The notes under the pieces were generated by a model that worked only from the letters and a program-made list of their open reading frames with translations, did no database searches and was not told the origin of the DNA. From UBA11524 sp963617205 (GTDB lineage: Bacteria > Bacillota > Clostridia > Christensenellales > Aristaeellaceae): a stretch of DNA of 64,000 bases. Shown here piece by piece: positions 50,814 to 59,992 of the stretch. The stretch spans positions 3,730 through 67,729 of the forward strand of contig CAVEOA010000011.1 of the NCBI GenBank assembly GCA_963617205.1. Direction: 5' to 3'. The translations under genes and the position numbers were made by a program. Within the stretch, counting starts at the first letter, position 1; each line of letters starts with the position of its first letter.

Positions 50814-51254
50814 TCAGATCACCTCGGCAGTGCCGCCAACGGCCTCAATCTTCTCCTTCGCGGAAGCGGTGAACTTCGCAGCCTTCACGGTCAGCTTCTT
50901 CGTCAGCTCGCCGTTGCCCAGAATCTTCAGGCCGTCCAGCTCCTTGCGGATAAGGCCGGCGTTCTTCAGGGTTTCGAGATCAATGACGGTGCCGTCCTCA
51001 AACACGTTGAGGTTCTCGACGTTAACCGTGGCATAATCCGTGCCGAAGATATTGGTGAAGCCCTTCTTCGGGACGCGGCGATACAGAGGCATCTGGCCGC
51101 CCTCGAAGCCGGGGCGCTTGCCGCCGCCACTGCGGGCCTTGGCACCCTTGTGACCTTTACCGGAGGTCTTGCCCAGACCGGAACCGACGCCGCGGCCAAG
51201 ACGCTTGGCTGCCTGCGTAGAGCCCTCGGCGGGATGCAGCTCGTGCAGTTTCAT
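50814..51254 (-). CDS. rplO: ribosomal protein uL15
   Basis: A 146-residue protein: MKLHELHPAEGSTQAAKRLG, then the Gly/Arg-rich stretch (GKGHKGAKARSGG) that reaches into 23S rRNA. Usual place before secY. Confidence 0.98.
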   Translation of the reverse strand: MKLHELHPAEGSTQAAKRLGRGVGSGLGKTSGKGHKGAKARSGGGKRPGFEGGQMPLYRRVPKKGFTNIFGTDYATVNVENLNVFEDGTVIDLETLKNAGLIRKELDGLKILGNGELTKKLTVKAAKFTASAKEKIEAVGGTAEVI

Positions 51255-51267
51255 GGCTTACCCTCCT

Positions 51268-51447
51268 TTACTCGTTGACTTCTTCGACCTTCACCATGTG
51301 CTTCACAGTGAAAATCTGACCGCGGATTGCGGCATTGTCAGGCTTCAGGACGGTCTGGCCAACCTTGCGAAGACCCAGCGCCGCAACCGTCGCCTTGTGT
51401 ACCGGCAGAGTCGCGATCGGGGACTTGATGAGCGTAACTTTCAGCAT
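51268..51447 (-). CDS. rpmD: ribosomal protein uL30
   Basis: A 59-residue protein: MLKVTLIKSPIATLPVHKAT and GLRKVGQTV are typical. It lies between rpsE and rplO as expected. Confidence 0.97.
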   Translation of the reverse strand: MLKVTLIKSPIATLPVHKATVAALGLRKVGQTVLKPDNAAIRGQIFTVKHMVKVEEVNE

Positions 51448-51461
51448 TGTCCTCTTCCTCC

Positions 51462-51959
51462 TCAGCCAAGCAGTTCTTCCACGGTCTTGCCGCGCATCTT
51501 AGCGACCTGCTCAGCGCTGCGGAGCAGCTTGAGGGCTTCCAGCGTAGCCTTGACCATGTTAATCGGGTTGTTCGTGCCGAAGGACTTGGTGCGGATGTCG
51601 TGGACACCAGCCATTTCCAGCACCGCACGAGCGGCGCCGCCGGCGATCACGCCGGTACCTTCGGGAGCGGGCAGCAAAACCACCTTGGAGGTGGAGAAGT
51701 AACCCGTCGTATTGTGCGGGATGGTGGTGCCGTCCATCGGCACGGTCACGAGGTGCTTCTTGGCATCCTCAGTGGCCTTGCGGATGGCTTCCGGGATCTC
51801 AGCGGCCTTGCCCATGCCGGCGCCGACGCGACCCTTTTCGTCGCCAACGACCACCAGCGCGGAGAACCGCATGTTGCGGCCGCCCTTAACGGTCTTGGAG
51901 ACGCGGTTGACAGCAACCAGACGATCCTTAAATTCGCTTTCCTGTCCGTAGCGTTGCAT
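51462..51959 (-). CDS. rpsE: ribosomal protein uS5
   Basis: A 165-residue protein with FKDRLVAVNRVSKTVKGGR and GKAAEIPEAIRKA. ATG 51959 has AAGGAGG upstream; an in-frame TTG start further up is unlikely. Confidence 0.97.
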   Translation of the reverse strand: MQRYGQESEFKDRLVAVNRVSKTVKGGRNMRFSALVVVGDEKGRVGAGMGKAAEIPEAIRKATEDAKKHLVTVPMDGTTIPHNTTGYFSTSKVVLLPAPEGTGVIAGGAARAVLEMAGVHDIRTKSFGTNNPINMVKATLEALKLLRSAEQVAKMRGKTVEELLG

Positions 51960-51980
51960 TTGCTCTGCTGCCTCCTTCAA

Positions 51981-52349
51981 TTAGAAATCCAGACCCGCTT
52001 CACGGGCCCCCGCAGCAACCTCCGCAACGCGGCCAGTGTAGACATAGCCGCCGCGATCGAACACCACGGTCTTGTAGCCAGCAGCGAGGGCACGCTCACC
52101 GATGAGCTTGCCGACCAGCTTGGCAGCGCCCTTCTTGTCCAGTTCGCCCAGCTGCGCCTGCACGTCCTTCTCCAGGGTGGAAGCGGAGCAGAGGGTCTTG
52201 CCAGCCACATCATCGATGAGCTGAACCTGGATGTGCTTCAGGCTGCGGTAGACGGACAGACGCGGCATATCGGGGGTGCCGCTGATCTTCTTACGAACGC
52301 GGGCATGACGGATCTCGCGGATCTCATTACGGTCGCGCTTTGTGAACAT
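51981..52349 (-). CDS. rplR: ribosomal protein uL18
   Basis: A 122-residue 5S rRNA-binding protein: RHARVRKKISGTPDMPRLSV, and C-terminal FDRGGYVYTGRVAEVA. Confidence 0.98.
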   Translation of the reverse strand: MFTKRDRNEIREIRHARVRKKISGTPDMPRLSVYRSLKHIQVQLIDDVAGKTLCSASTLEKDVQAQLGELDKKGAAKLVGKLIGERALAAGYKTVVFDRGGYVYTGRVAEVAAGAREAGLDF

Positions 52350-52367
52350 ATGCAGTCACTCCCTCTC

Positions 52368-52913
52368 TTACTTCTTACCGGTCTTGCCCTGCTTGCGGCG
52401 GATGTGCTCACCGGAGTACTTGATGCCCTTGCCCAGATAGGGTTCAGGCTTACGGATAGCACGGATGTCGGCCGCAAGATTGCCGACCTGCTGCTTGTCG
52501 ATGCCCTTGACGACGATGGTGTTGGCGTTGGGCGTCTCGAAGCTGATGTTTTCGGGTGCGTCAAGGATGACGGGGTGAGAGAAGCCGATGTTGATGGTCA
52601 GCTTCTTGCCGCCTTCCGCAGCCGCACGATAGCCGGTGCCGACGAGCTCAAGCGTCTTGGAGAAGCCATCCGTCACGCCGACAACCATGTTGTGCACCAG
52701 CGCACGGTACAGACCATGCATGGCGCGGGTTTGCTTATTATCATCGGGGCGGGTCAGGGTCAGCGTGTTGCCTTCCTGATTCACGGTAATAATGTGATTC
52801 ACCTGCAGGTTCATGGTGCCCTTGGGGCCCTTCACCGTAACGAGGTTATTGCTGTCCACATTGACCGTCACGCCCGCGGGAACAGTGATCGGAAGTCGTC
52901 CGATACGAGACAT
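52368..52913 (-). CDS. rplF: ribosomal protein uL6
   Basis: A 181-residue protein: MSRIGRLPITVPAGVTV, and the C-terminal KPEPYLGKGIKYSGE signature. Confidence 0.98.
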   Translation of the reverse strand: MSRIGRLPITVPAGVTVNVDSNNLVTVKGPKGTMNLQVNHIITVNQEGNTLTLTRPDDNKQTRAMHGLYRALVHNMVVGVTDGFSKTLELVGTGYRAAAEGGKKLTINIGFSHPVILDAPENISFETPNANTIVVKGIDKQQVGNLAADIRAIRKPEPYLGKGIKYSGEHIRRKQGKTGKK

Positions 52914-52943
52914 GAAATCACACCTCCTACAAACGTGTCGGTA

Positions 52944-53342
52944 TTACCAGATGTAGGCCAGCACTTCGCCGCCGATGGCGTTCTTGCGAGCCTCTTTGTC
53001 AGTCATCAGACCCTTGCTGGTGCTGATGATGGCGATGCCCAGACCACCCAGAACCTTGGGCAGCTCTTCGCAGCGCGCATACACGCGCAGGCCGGGCTTG
53101 CTGATGCGCTTGAGACCCGCGATAACCGGGGTCTTGCCATTGATATACTTCAAAGTCACCTTGATGGAGCCCTGCAGGCCGTCATCAATGTAGTCCACAG
53201 CCTTCACGTAGCCTTCCGCCAGCAGAATCTTGGCGATAGCCTTCTTGGTGTTGCTGGCCGGCAGCGTCACAGCCTCGTGCTTCGCGACCTGTGCGTTGCG
53301 GATTCGGGTGAGCATATCGGCGATGGGATCATTCACAACCAT
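52944..53342 (-). CDS. rpsH: ribosomal protein uS8
   Basis: A 132-residue protein with DPIADMLTRIRNAQ and C-terminal STSKGLMTDKEARKNAIGGE. It binds 16S rRNA and in some bacteria represses the spc operon. Confidence 0.98.
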   Translation of the reverse strand: MVVNDPIADMLTRIRNAQVAKHEAVTLPASNTKKAIAKILLAEGYVKAVDYIDDGLQGSIKVTLKYINGKTPVIAGLKRISKPGLRVYARCEELPKVLGGLGIAIISTSKGLMTDKEARKNAIGGEVLAYIW

Positions 53343-53372
53343 GTTGGTACCTCCTTCCGTTTCTCTCCCCGA

Positions 53373-53558
53373 TTACCAGCTGGCCTTGCGCACGCCCGGA
53401 ATCTCGCCCTTGTAGGCCAGCTCACGGAAGCAGATACGGCAGACGCCGTACTTGCGCAGGACAGAGTGGGGACGGCCGCACAGACGGCAGCGGGTGTAAG
53501 CGCGGGTGGAGAACTTGGGCGTCCTCGCCTGCTTGAGCTTCATACTCAACTTTGCCAT
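53373..53558 (-). CDS. rpsZ: ribosomal protein uS14, zinc form
   Basis: A 61-residue short S14 with the zinc knuckle CRLCG and CRIC. This C+ form is typical of Gram-positives. Confidence 0.97.
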   Translation of the reverse strand: MAKLSMKLKQARTPKFSTRAYTRCRLCGRPHSVLRKYGVCRICFRELAYKGEIPGVRKASW

Positions 53559-53576
53559 ACGATGTTCTCCTCCTTA

Positions 53577-54122
53577 TTACGCCTGCACGAAGGGCATGCC
53601 CAGGAGACGCAGAAGCTCCTTGCACTCTTCGTCGGTCTTGGCGGTGGTGACAAAGATCATCTCCATGCCGCGAATGTGCTCAACCTTATCGTACTCGATT
53701 TCGGGGAAGAGCAGCTGCTCACGGATGCCCAGGGCGTAATTGCCGCGACCATCGAAGGCTTTGTCAGAAACGCCGCGGAAGTCACGGACGCGGGGCAGCG
53801 CAACGCTGACGAGCTTGTCCATAAATTCTTCCATGCGAACGCCGCGCAGGGTAACCTTCGCGCCAATGTTCTGGCCCTCACGGAGCTTGAAGTTTGCAAT
53901 GGACTTCTTGGCCTTGGTGACCATCGGCTTCTGACCGGCGATAGCGGTCAGCTCGTTGACTGCCATTTCAAATGCCTTGGCATTGTCCTTGCAGTCGCCC
54001 AGACCCATGTTGATCACGATCTTTTCCAGCTTCGGGATCTCCATGACGTTCTTGTAGCCGAACTTCTGCTGAAGAGCAGGAACAGCCTCGGCCAGATACT
54101 TTTCCTTAATACGGGTAGCCAT
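53577..54122 (-). CDS. rplE: ribosomal protein uL5
   Basis: A 181-residue 5S rRNA-binding protein; KIVINMGLGDCKDNAKAFE and the DFRGV and GNYALGI regions are diagnostic. Confidence 0.98.
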   Translation of the reverse strand: MATRIKEKYLAEAVPALQQKFGYKNVMEIPKLEKIVINMGLGDCKDNAKAFEMAVNELTAIAGQKPMVTKAKKSIANFKLREGQNIGAKVTLRGVRMEEFMDKLVSVALPRVRDFRGVSDKAFDGRGNYALGIREQLLFPEIEYDKVEHIRGMEMIFVTTAKTDEECKELLRLLGMPFVQA

Positions 54123-54139
54123 CAGACTTTTCCTCCTTC

Positions 54140-54475
54140 TCAGTCAATATCAGCGCCGCACTTCTTGCAGACGCGGATCATCGTGCGGTTCTTCTTGCCG
54201 TTGGCATCGACAGTCACGTTAATCTTGTGGCTGACGCGGGTGGGCTTGCCGCACTTGGTGCAGATCAGCATCACGTTGGACGCATCAATGGGGGCTTCCT
54301 TCTTCACGATGCCGCCGGGCTGCATCGCGTTGCGGGCCTTCTGATGACGCGTGACCATGTTGACGCCTTCGACGATGACCTTGCCGGTCTTGGGGAAGGC
54401 GACCGTGATCTTGCCCTGCTTGGACTTATCCTTGCCGGTGATGACCATCACCTGATCATTCTTGCGAACGTGCAT
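54140..54475 (-). CDS. rplX: ribosomal protein uL24
   Basis: A 111-residue protein with a KOW motif (NDQVMVITGKDKSKQGKI) and a CTKCG...CKKCG zinc-like pair in the C-terminal part, an extension seen in some Clostridia. Confidence 0.98.
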   Translation of the reverse strand: MHVRKNDQVMVITGKDKSKQGKITVAFPKTGKVIVEGVNMVTRHQKARNAMQPGGIVKKEAPIDASNVMLICTKCGKPTRVSHKINVTVDANGKKNRTMIRVCKKCGADID

Positions 54476-54488
54476 CTCTTCCGCCTCC

Positions 54489-54857
54489 TTACAGAACTTC
54501 GGGAGCCAGGGAGACGATCTTCATGAAGTCCTTCTCGCGCAGCTCACGGGCAACTGGTCCAAAGATACGGGTTCCGCGCGGCAGCTTGGCATCGTTGATG
54601 ATAACGGCAGCGTTATCGTCAAACTTGATGTAGGAGCCGTCGGGACGCCGCTTGTTCTTGCGCATACGGACGATAACCGCCTTGACGACGTCGCCCTTCT
54701 TCACGGTGCCGCCGGGGTTCGCGGTCTTGACGCTGGCCACGATGACATCACCGATGGAACCGTCACGCCGGAAAGAACCGCCCAGCACGCGGATGCACAT
54801 GATTTCCTTGGCGCCGGAGTTATCGGCGACCTTAAGCCGGGTTTGCGGCTGAATCAT
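54489..54857 (-). CDS. rplN: ribosomal protein uL14
   Basis: A 122-residue protein: MIQPQTRLKVADNSGAKE and the final REKDFMKIVSLAPEVL are diagnostic. Confidence 0.98.
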   Translation of the reverse strand: MIQPQTRLKVADNSGAKEIMCIRVLGGSFRRDGSIGDVIVASVKTANPGGTVKKGDVVKAVIVRMRKNKRRPDGSYIKFDDNAAVIINDAKLPRGTRIFGPVARELREKDFMKIVSLAPEVL

Positions 54858-54887
54858 AGGTTTTTTCCTCCTTACATGACAGCGGGA

Positions 54888-55163
54888 TTACTTGGCCTTC
54901 TCGATGATCTCGACCAGGCGCCAGCGCTTGTCGCGGGACAGCGGACGAGTTTCCATCACGCGGATAGTGTCGCCGATGCCGCACTCATTGTTTTCGTCAT
55001 GAACCTTGAGCTTCGAGGTCTGGTTCATGATCTTGCCGTACAGGGGATGACGAACGCGCGTCTTGATCTGAATGGTGACGGTCTTGTCCATCTTATCGGA
55101 CACGACGACACCGATACGGGTCTTGCGCAGTCCGCGCTCCTGATTGTTGTTCGTTTCAGACAT
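54888..55163 (-). CDS. rpsQ: ribosomal protein uS17
   Basis: A 91-residue OB-fold protein with VVSDKMDKTVTIQIKTRVRH and ETRPLSRDKRWRLVEI. Confidence 0.98.
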   Translation of the reverse strand: MSETNNNQERGLRKTRIGVVVSDKMDKTVTIQIKTRVRHPLYGKIMNQTSKLKVHDENNECGIGDTIRVMETRPLSRDKRWRLVEIIEKAK

Positions 55164-55191
55164 GGCAGCAGCTGCCTCCTTCCAATCTCAC

Positions 55192-55383
55192 TTACGCCTG
55201 CTCCATCTGGCGCAGCACGGTCTTGGCGCGGGCAATGTCGCGCTTCACCGCAGTAATCTGCATGGTGTTCTGCAGCTGGCCGGTAGCGAGCTGGAAACGA
55301 AGGGTGAAGAGATCCTTCTTCAGCTCAGCGACCTTCTCGGTCAGCTGTTCCTTGCTCATGGACGTGAATTCATTCGCTTTCAT
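55192..55383 (-). CDS. rpmC: ribosomal protein uL29
   Basis: A 63-residue helical protein: LTEKVAELKKDLFTLRFQ and AVKRDIARAKTVLRQ. Its first base overlaps the rplP stop. Confidence 0.97.
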   Translation of the reverse strand: MKANEFTSMSKEQLTEKVAELKKDLFTLRFQLATGQLQNTMQITAVKRDIARAKTVLRQMEQA

Positions 55384-55823
55384 TACTCTTCACCACCCGC
55401 TTCTGTCACGGCTTCGTCAGCACGCTTGATGAACTTGGTCGTCAGGGGCAGCTTGTGGGCGGCAAGGCGCAGCGCCTCGCGGGCAGCATCCTCAGGCACG
55501 CCTGCGATTTCAAACAGGACGCGGCCGGGCTTAACCACAGCAACCCAGTATTCCGGCGAGCCCTTGCCGGAACCCATGCGGGTCTCAGCGGGCTTCTCGG
55601 TCACGGGCTTATCCGGGAAAATCTTGATCCAGACCTGACCGCCGCGCTTGGTGTAGCGGGTCAGGGCGATACGGGCAGCCTCGATCTGCTGAGAGGTGAC
55701 CCAGCAGGGCTCAGTGGCCTGAAGGCCGTAATCACCGTAAGCCAGGAAGTTGCCGCGATGGGCAGCACCCTTCATGCGGCCGCGGAAAACCTTGCGGCGC
55801 TTGACTCTCTTGGGCATCAGCAT
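55383..55823 (-). CDS. rplP: ribosomal protein uL16
   Basis: A 146-residue protein starting MLMPKRVKRRKVFRGRMKG, with GYGLQATEPCWVTSQQIEAA-like YGDYGLQATEP region. GGAGG is 11 bases before the ATG. Confidence 0.98.
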   Translation of the reverse strand: MLMPKRVKRRKVFRGRMKGAAHRGNFLAYGDYGLQATEPCWVTSQQIEAARIALTRYTKRGGQVWIKIFPDKPVTEKPAETRMGSGKGSPEYWVAVVKPGRVLFEIAGVPEDAAREALRLAAHKLPLTTKFIKRADEAVTEAGGEE

Positions 55824-55826
55824 GGA

Positions 55827-56495
55827 TTACTTAACCTCCTTCGCAACCGGCGCCTTCTTGGCCTTGGGCAGGATCTGACCCTTGTAGATCCAAACCTTCA
55901 CGCCCAGACGGCCATAGGTGGTCTTGGCTTCAGCGAAGCCGTAGTCGATGTTGGCGCGCAGGGTCTGCAGCGGGATGGAACCGTCATGATAGTGCTCGGT
56001 GCGGGCAATGTCCGCGCCGCCGACACGACCGGAAACACACGTCTTGATACCCTTAACGCCCGGAAGCTTCATCGCGCGCTGCTGTGCCTGCTTGAGGGCA
56101 CGGCGGAAGCTGATGCGCTTCTCCAGCTGCTGGGCAATGTTCTCCGCCACAAGCTGTGCGTCGGCATCGGGCTGCTTGATCTCCATAACGTTGATCTGAG
56201 CCGGATGGCCGAGCTGCTTGGTGACTTCATTCTTCAGCAGTTCGATGGTGGCGCCCTTCGGACCGATGATGATGCCAGGCTTGCTGGTCTTGATGTTCAC
56301 GGTCACGTCCTTGGCGGTGCGCTCAATATCGATGCTGCTGATGCCGGCAGCGTAGTACTTTTCCTTGATCATCTTGCGGAGCTTGAAGTCCTCAACCAGA
56401 TAATTGGCAAAGTCCTTCTTCTCGGCATACCAGCGGGTGCTCCAGCCGAAGATGACGCCCACGCGAGCTCCGTGGGGATTGACTTTCTGACCCAT
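55827..56495 (-). CDS. rpsC: ribosomal protein uS3
   Basis: A 222-residue protein with the start MGQKVNPHGARVGVI, a KH domain (GIIIGPKGATIELLK) and the C-terminal GRLGVKVWIYKGQILP. Confidence 0.98.
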   Translation of the reverse strand: MGQKVNPHGARVGVIFGWSTRWYAEKKDFANYLVEDFKLRKMIKEKYYAAGISSIDIERTAKDVTVNIKTSKPGIIIGPKGATIELLKNEVTKQLGHPAQINVMEIKQPDADAQLVAENIAQQLEKRISFRRALKQAQQRAMKLPGVKGIKTCVSGRVGGADIARTEHYHDGSIPLQTLRANIDYGFAEAKTTYGRLGVKVWIYKGQILPKAKKAPVAKEVK

Positions 56496-56507
56496 GGATA
56501 AACCTCC

Positions 56508-56897
56508 TTACGCCTTCTTCTGGTCCAGCACCACGCTGATGTGGCTGGTGCGCTTGAGCATGGGGGACGCGCTGCCGCGGCTGCGGGCAACGTAGCGCTT
56601 GAGCGTCGGGCCGGGATTTGCGTAAACCTCAGCGACGTACAGCTCCTTGCGATCCATGTCCTGATTGTTCACCGCGTTGGCGATGGCGCTGTTGAGCACC
56701 TTGAGCACAACGGGGGAAGCGGCCTTGGGGGTGTAGGTCAGAATTGCGGCGGCTTCGTCCACATTCTTGCCGCGGATCAGATCGACAACGATCTTCACCT
56801 TGCGAGGAGAGATGCGAACGTACTTAGCAATTGCCTTCGGGCGCTTGTCGGCATTCTCATGACGAACCAGCGTCTTTTCCTTCGAACGGGTTGCCAT
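56508..56897 (-). CDS. rplV: ribosomal protein uL22
   Basis: A 129-residue protein; YVRISPRKVKIVVDLIRGKN and ANPGPTLKRYVARSRGSAS line the exit tunnel region. It ends a little beyond the usual length. Confidence 0.98.
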   Translation of the reverse strand: MATRSKEKTLVRHENADKRPKAIAKYVRISPRKVKIVVDLIRGKNVDEAAAILTYTPKAASPVVLKVLNSAIANAVNNQDMDRKELYVAEVYANPGPTLKRYVARSRGSASPMLKRTSHISVVLDQKKA

Positions 56898-56915
56898 ATC
56901 GTTTCAGCTCCTCTC

Positions 56916-57194
56916 TTACTTGCGTGCCGTCGCCTTGTCACCCGCGTGACCCTTGAAGGTGCGGGTGGGCGCGAACTCGCCCAGCTTGTGACCGACCATG
57001 TCCTCCGTCACGTAGACCGGCACGTGCTTGCGGCCGTCATGCACAGCAACAGTATGGCCGACAAATTCCGGGAAAATCGTGGAGGAACGGGACCAGGTCT
57101 TGACCACGTTCTTCTTACCGGACTTGTTCATTTCAACAATGCGCTTCATCAGCGCAGATTCAACATAGGGGCCCTTCTTAATAGAGCGGCTCAT
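56916..57194 (-). CDS. rpsS: ribosomal protein uS19
   Basis: A 92-residue protein: MSRSIKKGPYVESALMKRI and VGHKLGEFAPTRTFKGH. Confidence 0.98.
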   Translation of the reverse strand: MSRSIKKGPYVESALMKRIVEMNKSGKKNVVKTWSRSSTIFPEFVGHTVAVHDGRKHVPVYVTEDMVGHKLGEFAPTRTFKGHAGDKATARK

Positions 57195-57227
57195 TGGTTG
57201 GCTGCCTCCTTCCTGTAGGATGCGCGA

Positions 57228-58058
57228 TTACTTGCCAGCGCGCTTCACGATCATCTTGTTGGAGTACTTCTTGTGCTTGCGGGTCTTCAGGCCCAGAGCG
57301 GGCTTGCCCCACGGAGTCACAGGAGCGGGCAGACCAACGGGGCTCTTGCCCTCGCCGCCGCCATGCGGGTGATCGTTCGGGTTCATGACGACGCCGCGGA
57401 CGGTCGGACGGATGCCCATATGACGGACACGACCAGCCTTGCCCAGACGGACATTCTCATGATCGGTATTGCCGACGGTGCCGATGGTCGCCTTCGCGTT
57501 CAGCGGCAGCTTGCGCATTTCGCCGGAAGGCAGACGAACAGTCGCGAAACCATTCTCCTTCGCCATCAGCTGAGCGCTCAGACCGGCGGAGCGGACGAGC
57601 TGACCGCCGCGGCCGGGCTTGAGCTCCAGGTTGTGGATCAGCGTGCCGACCGGGATGTTGCTGAGCGGCAGCGTGTTGCCGGGCTTGATGTCAGCCGTCT
57701 CGGAGGAAACGACCGTGTCGCCGACGTTCAGGCCGAGCGGCGCGAGGATGTAGCGCTTCTCGCCGTCAGCGTAGAACAGCAGGGCGATGAAAGCGCTGCG
57801 GTTCGGATCGTACTCGATCGCGGCAACCTTCGCCGGGATGTCCAGCTTGTTGCGCTTGAAGTCGATCACGCGGTACTTGATCTTGTTGCCGCCGCCCTGA
57901 TGGCGAACGGTGATTTTGCCCTGCTTGTTGCGGCCGGCATTCTTCTTGAGGTATTCCACCAGGCTCTTCTCAGGCGCCTTCTTGGTGATTTCCTCATAGG
58001 TCAGAACCGACATAAAGCGCCGGGCGGGCGAAGTCGGCTTATAAGTACGGATAGCCAT
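57228..58058 (-). CDS. rplB: ribosomal protein uL2
   Basis: A 276-residue 23S rRNA-binding protein. MAIRTYKPTSPARRFMSVL at the start and the functional C-terminal MNPNDHPHGGGEGKSP. Confidence 0.98.
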   Translation of the reverse strand: MAIRTYKPTSPARRFMSVLTYEEITKKAPEKSLVEYLKKNAGRNKQGKITVRHQGGGNKIKYRVIDFKRNKLDIPAKVAAIEYDPNRSAFIALLFYADGEKRYILAPLGLNVGDTVVSSETADIKPGNTLPLSNIPVGTLIHNLELKPGRGGQLVRSAGLSAQLMAKENGFATVRLPSGEMRKLPLNAKATIGTVGNTDHENVRLGKAGRVRHMGIRPTVRGVVMNPNDHPHGGGEGKSPVGLPAPVTPWGKPALGLKTRKHKKYSNKMIVKRAGK

Positions 58059-58077
58059 GTTTCTTGTCCTCCCTGCT

Positions 58078-58383
58078 TTACTCGCCCATGCCTTCGAAGA
58101 ACTTAATCGGCTTAGAGTCCTTCTTCAGCTGAACATAGGCTTTCTTGACTTCCGGGGTGCGGCCTTCGGTGCGACCCTGGCGCTTCATTTTGCCCATCGT
58201 GCGCAGGGTGTTGACCTTTTCAACCTTCACGCCGTCCTCAGCGAAAACGGCTTCGACAGCCTGCTTGATTTCCGTCTTGGTTGCATGGATATCAACTTCG
58301 AAGACATACTTCTTGTCGGCCATGCTGTTGTACGCCTTTTCGGTCAGCACCGGGCGGATGATGACGTCATGCACGGACTTCAT
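58078..58383 (-). CDS. rplW: ribosomal protein uL23
   Basis: A 101-residue protein: VHDVIIRPVLTEKAYNSMAD and ATKTEIKQAVEAVFAEDGV. Sits at the tunnel exit. Its start overlaps the rplD stop by one base. Confidence 0.98.
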   Translation of the reverse strand: MKSVHDVIIRPVLTEKAYNSMADKKYVFEVDIHATKTEIKQAVEAVFAEDGVKVEKVNTLRTMGKMKRQGRTEGRTPEVKKAYVQLKKDSKPIKFFEGMGE

Positions 58384-59006
58384 TATGCGTACACCTCCTC
58401 AACAGAAGCGACGGCAGCCTTGGTCAGGACGACCTTGCCGGCGTTCAGGATATCGTAGACATTCAGGGTATTGACGTAGGTGGTCTTTGCCTGCGGCAGG
58501 TTGGCCGTTGCGCGAACCACGTTCTCGTCCTTCTCGGGCAGCACAACCAGCGCCTTCTTCTCGGCACCGATCTGCTTGAGCACCTTGTCCATCAGCTTCG
58601 TCTTGCCTTCCGCGAGGGTCAGCTCATCGAGCACGATGATGTCGCCGTCGTTGAGCTTGGAGGTCATCGCGCTCTTGAAAGCGAGGCGGCGAACCTTCTT
58701 CGGCACAGCGATCACATAATCGCGGGGCTTGGGCGCGAACACAACGCCGCCGTGACGGAACTGCGGAGCGCGGTTGCCGTGATGGCGAGCATTGCCGGTG
58801 CCCTTCTGGCGGTAGATCTTGCGACCGCCGCCGCGGACCTCGGTGCGGGTCTTGGCACTCTGCGTGCCCTGGCGCTGAGCGGCCAGATAGGAACGGACGA
58901 CCAGATGCATAGCGGCGACATTAACGTCGGACGCGAAGATCGCATCGCTCAGTTCAATCTCGCCAATGGCCGTGCCTTCCATATTGTAAAGAGCAGTCTT
59001 AGCCAT
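58383..59006 (-). CDS. rplD: ribosomal protein uL4
   Basis: A 207-residue protein with the tunnel loop region GGGRKIYRQKGTGNARHHG. In some bacteria L4 represses the S10 operon through the leader. Confidence 0.98.
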   Translation of the reverse strand: MAKTALYNMEGTAIGEIELSDAIFASDVNVAAMHLVVRSYLAAQRQGTQSAKTRTEVRGGGRKIYRQKGTGNARHHGNRAPQFRHGGVVFAPKPRDYVIAVPKKVRRLAFKSAMTSKLNDGDIIVLDELTLAEGKTKLMDKVLKQIGAEKKALVVLPEKDENVVRATANLPQAKTTYVNTLNVYDILNAGKVVLTKAAVASVEEVYA

Positions 59007-59027
59007 TGTTCAATCCTCCTCGCGGCA

Positions 59028-59666
59028 TCACTTGACCGTGTCGCGGATCACAAGCAGACCCTCGTTGGCACCCGGGACAGCGCCCTTGACCAGCAGCAGG
59101 TCGCGCTCTGCATCCACAGACACGACTTCCAGGTTCTGAACAGTCACACGATCCACGCCGTAATGGCCGCCCATGTGCTTGTTCTTGAACACGCGGGAAG
59201 GATCGGAGTTTGCGGACATGGAGCCGACGCCGCGGTGATACTTAGAGCCGTGCGCCATGGGGCCGGTGTGCTGATTCCAGCGGGCAACCGGACCGGTAAA
59301 TCCGTGGCCCTTGGAGGTGCCGGTCACGTCGATCTTGTCGCCGGCGGCGAACTGGTCGACCTTCAGCACGTCATTGACCTTGTAACCGGAGCAGTCATCA
59401 AAACGGAATTCGCGCAGCACGCGCTTCGCCTCGACGCCAGCCTTCTTGTAGTGGCCCTGAACCGGCTTGCTGAGCAGCTTCTCAGCGCGCTTCTCGGTCA
59501 GCTCGCCAAAGCCGACCTGGACGGCGTTGTAACCGTCAGACTCGACTGTCTTGGTCTGCACAACCGTGCAGGGGCCGGCCTTGATCACAGTGACCGGAAC
59601 AAGACGGCCATCTTCGGTGAAGATCTGCGTCATGCCGATCTTCTTACCCACGATCGCTTTCTTCAT
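59028..59666 (-). CDS. rplC: ribosomal protein uL3
   Basis: A 212-residue protein: MKKAIVGKKIGMTQIFTEDG, and GTSKGHGFTGPVARW, the part near the peptidyl-transferase centre. Confidence 0.98.
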   Translation of the reverse strand: MKKAIVGKKIGMTQIFTEDGRLVPVTVIKAGPCTVVQTKTVESDGYNAVQVGFGELTEKRAEKLLSKPVQGHYKKAGVEAKRVLREFRFDDCSGYKVNDVLKVDQFAAGDKIDVTGTSKGHGFTGPVARWNQHTGPMAHGSKYHRGVGSMSANSDPSRVFKNKHMGGHYGVDRVTVQNLEVVSVDAERDLLLVKGAVPGANEGLLVIRDTVK

Positions 59667-59683
59667 TGTTTCGTCCTCCTGCC

Positions 59684-59992
59684 TTACAGCTTCATTTCGA
59701 TTTCGACACCAGCAGGAAGTTCAAGCTTCGACATGGCGTCCACGGTCTTGGCGCTGGCGTTCATGATGTCGATCAGGCGCTTATGGGTGCGGCGCTCGAA
59801 CTGCTCGCGGCTGTCCTTGTACTTGTGGGTAGCGCGCAGGATGGTCACGATTTCCTTCTCCGTGGGGAGCGGAATCGGGCCCGACACGCGGGCGCCGGTG
59901 CGCTTGGCAGTCTCGACAATCCGTTCAGCGGACTGGTCGATCAGAGTGTGCTCATAGCTCTTGAGCTTGATGCGGATTTTCTGGGTGGCCAT
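59684..59992 (-). CDS. rpsJ: ribosomal protein uS10
   Basis: A 102-residue protein; IRIKLKSYEHTLIDQSAERI and GPIPLPTEKEIVTILRATH. First gene of the S10 superoperon; also serves as NusE in antitermination. Confidence 0.98.
   Translation of the reverse strand: MATQKIRIKLKSYEHTLIDQSAERIVETAKRTGARVSGPIPLPTEKEIVTILRATHKYKDSREQFERRTHKRLIDIMNASAKTVDAMSKLELPAGVEIEMKL

Noticed and set aside
51447..54344. 965-codon plus-strand open frame across the ribosomal genes
   Set aside because: It lies opposite a dozen clear ribosomal protein genes; the GC-rich third positions of those genes keep the antisense frame open. No ribosome site or domain.
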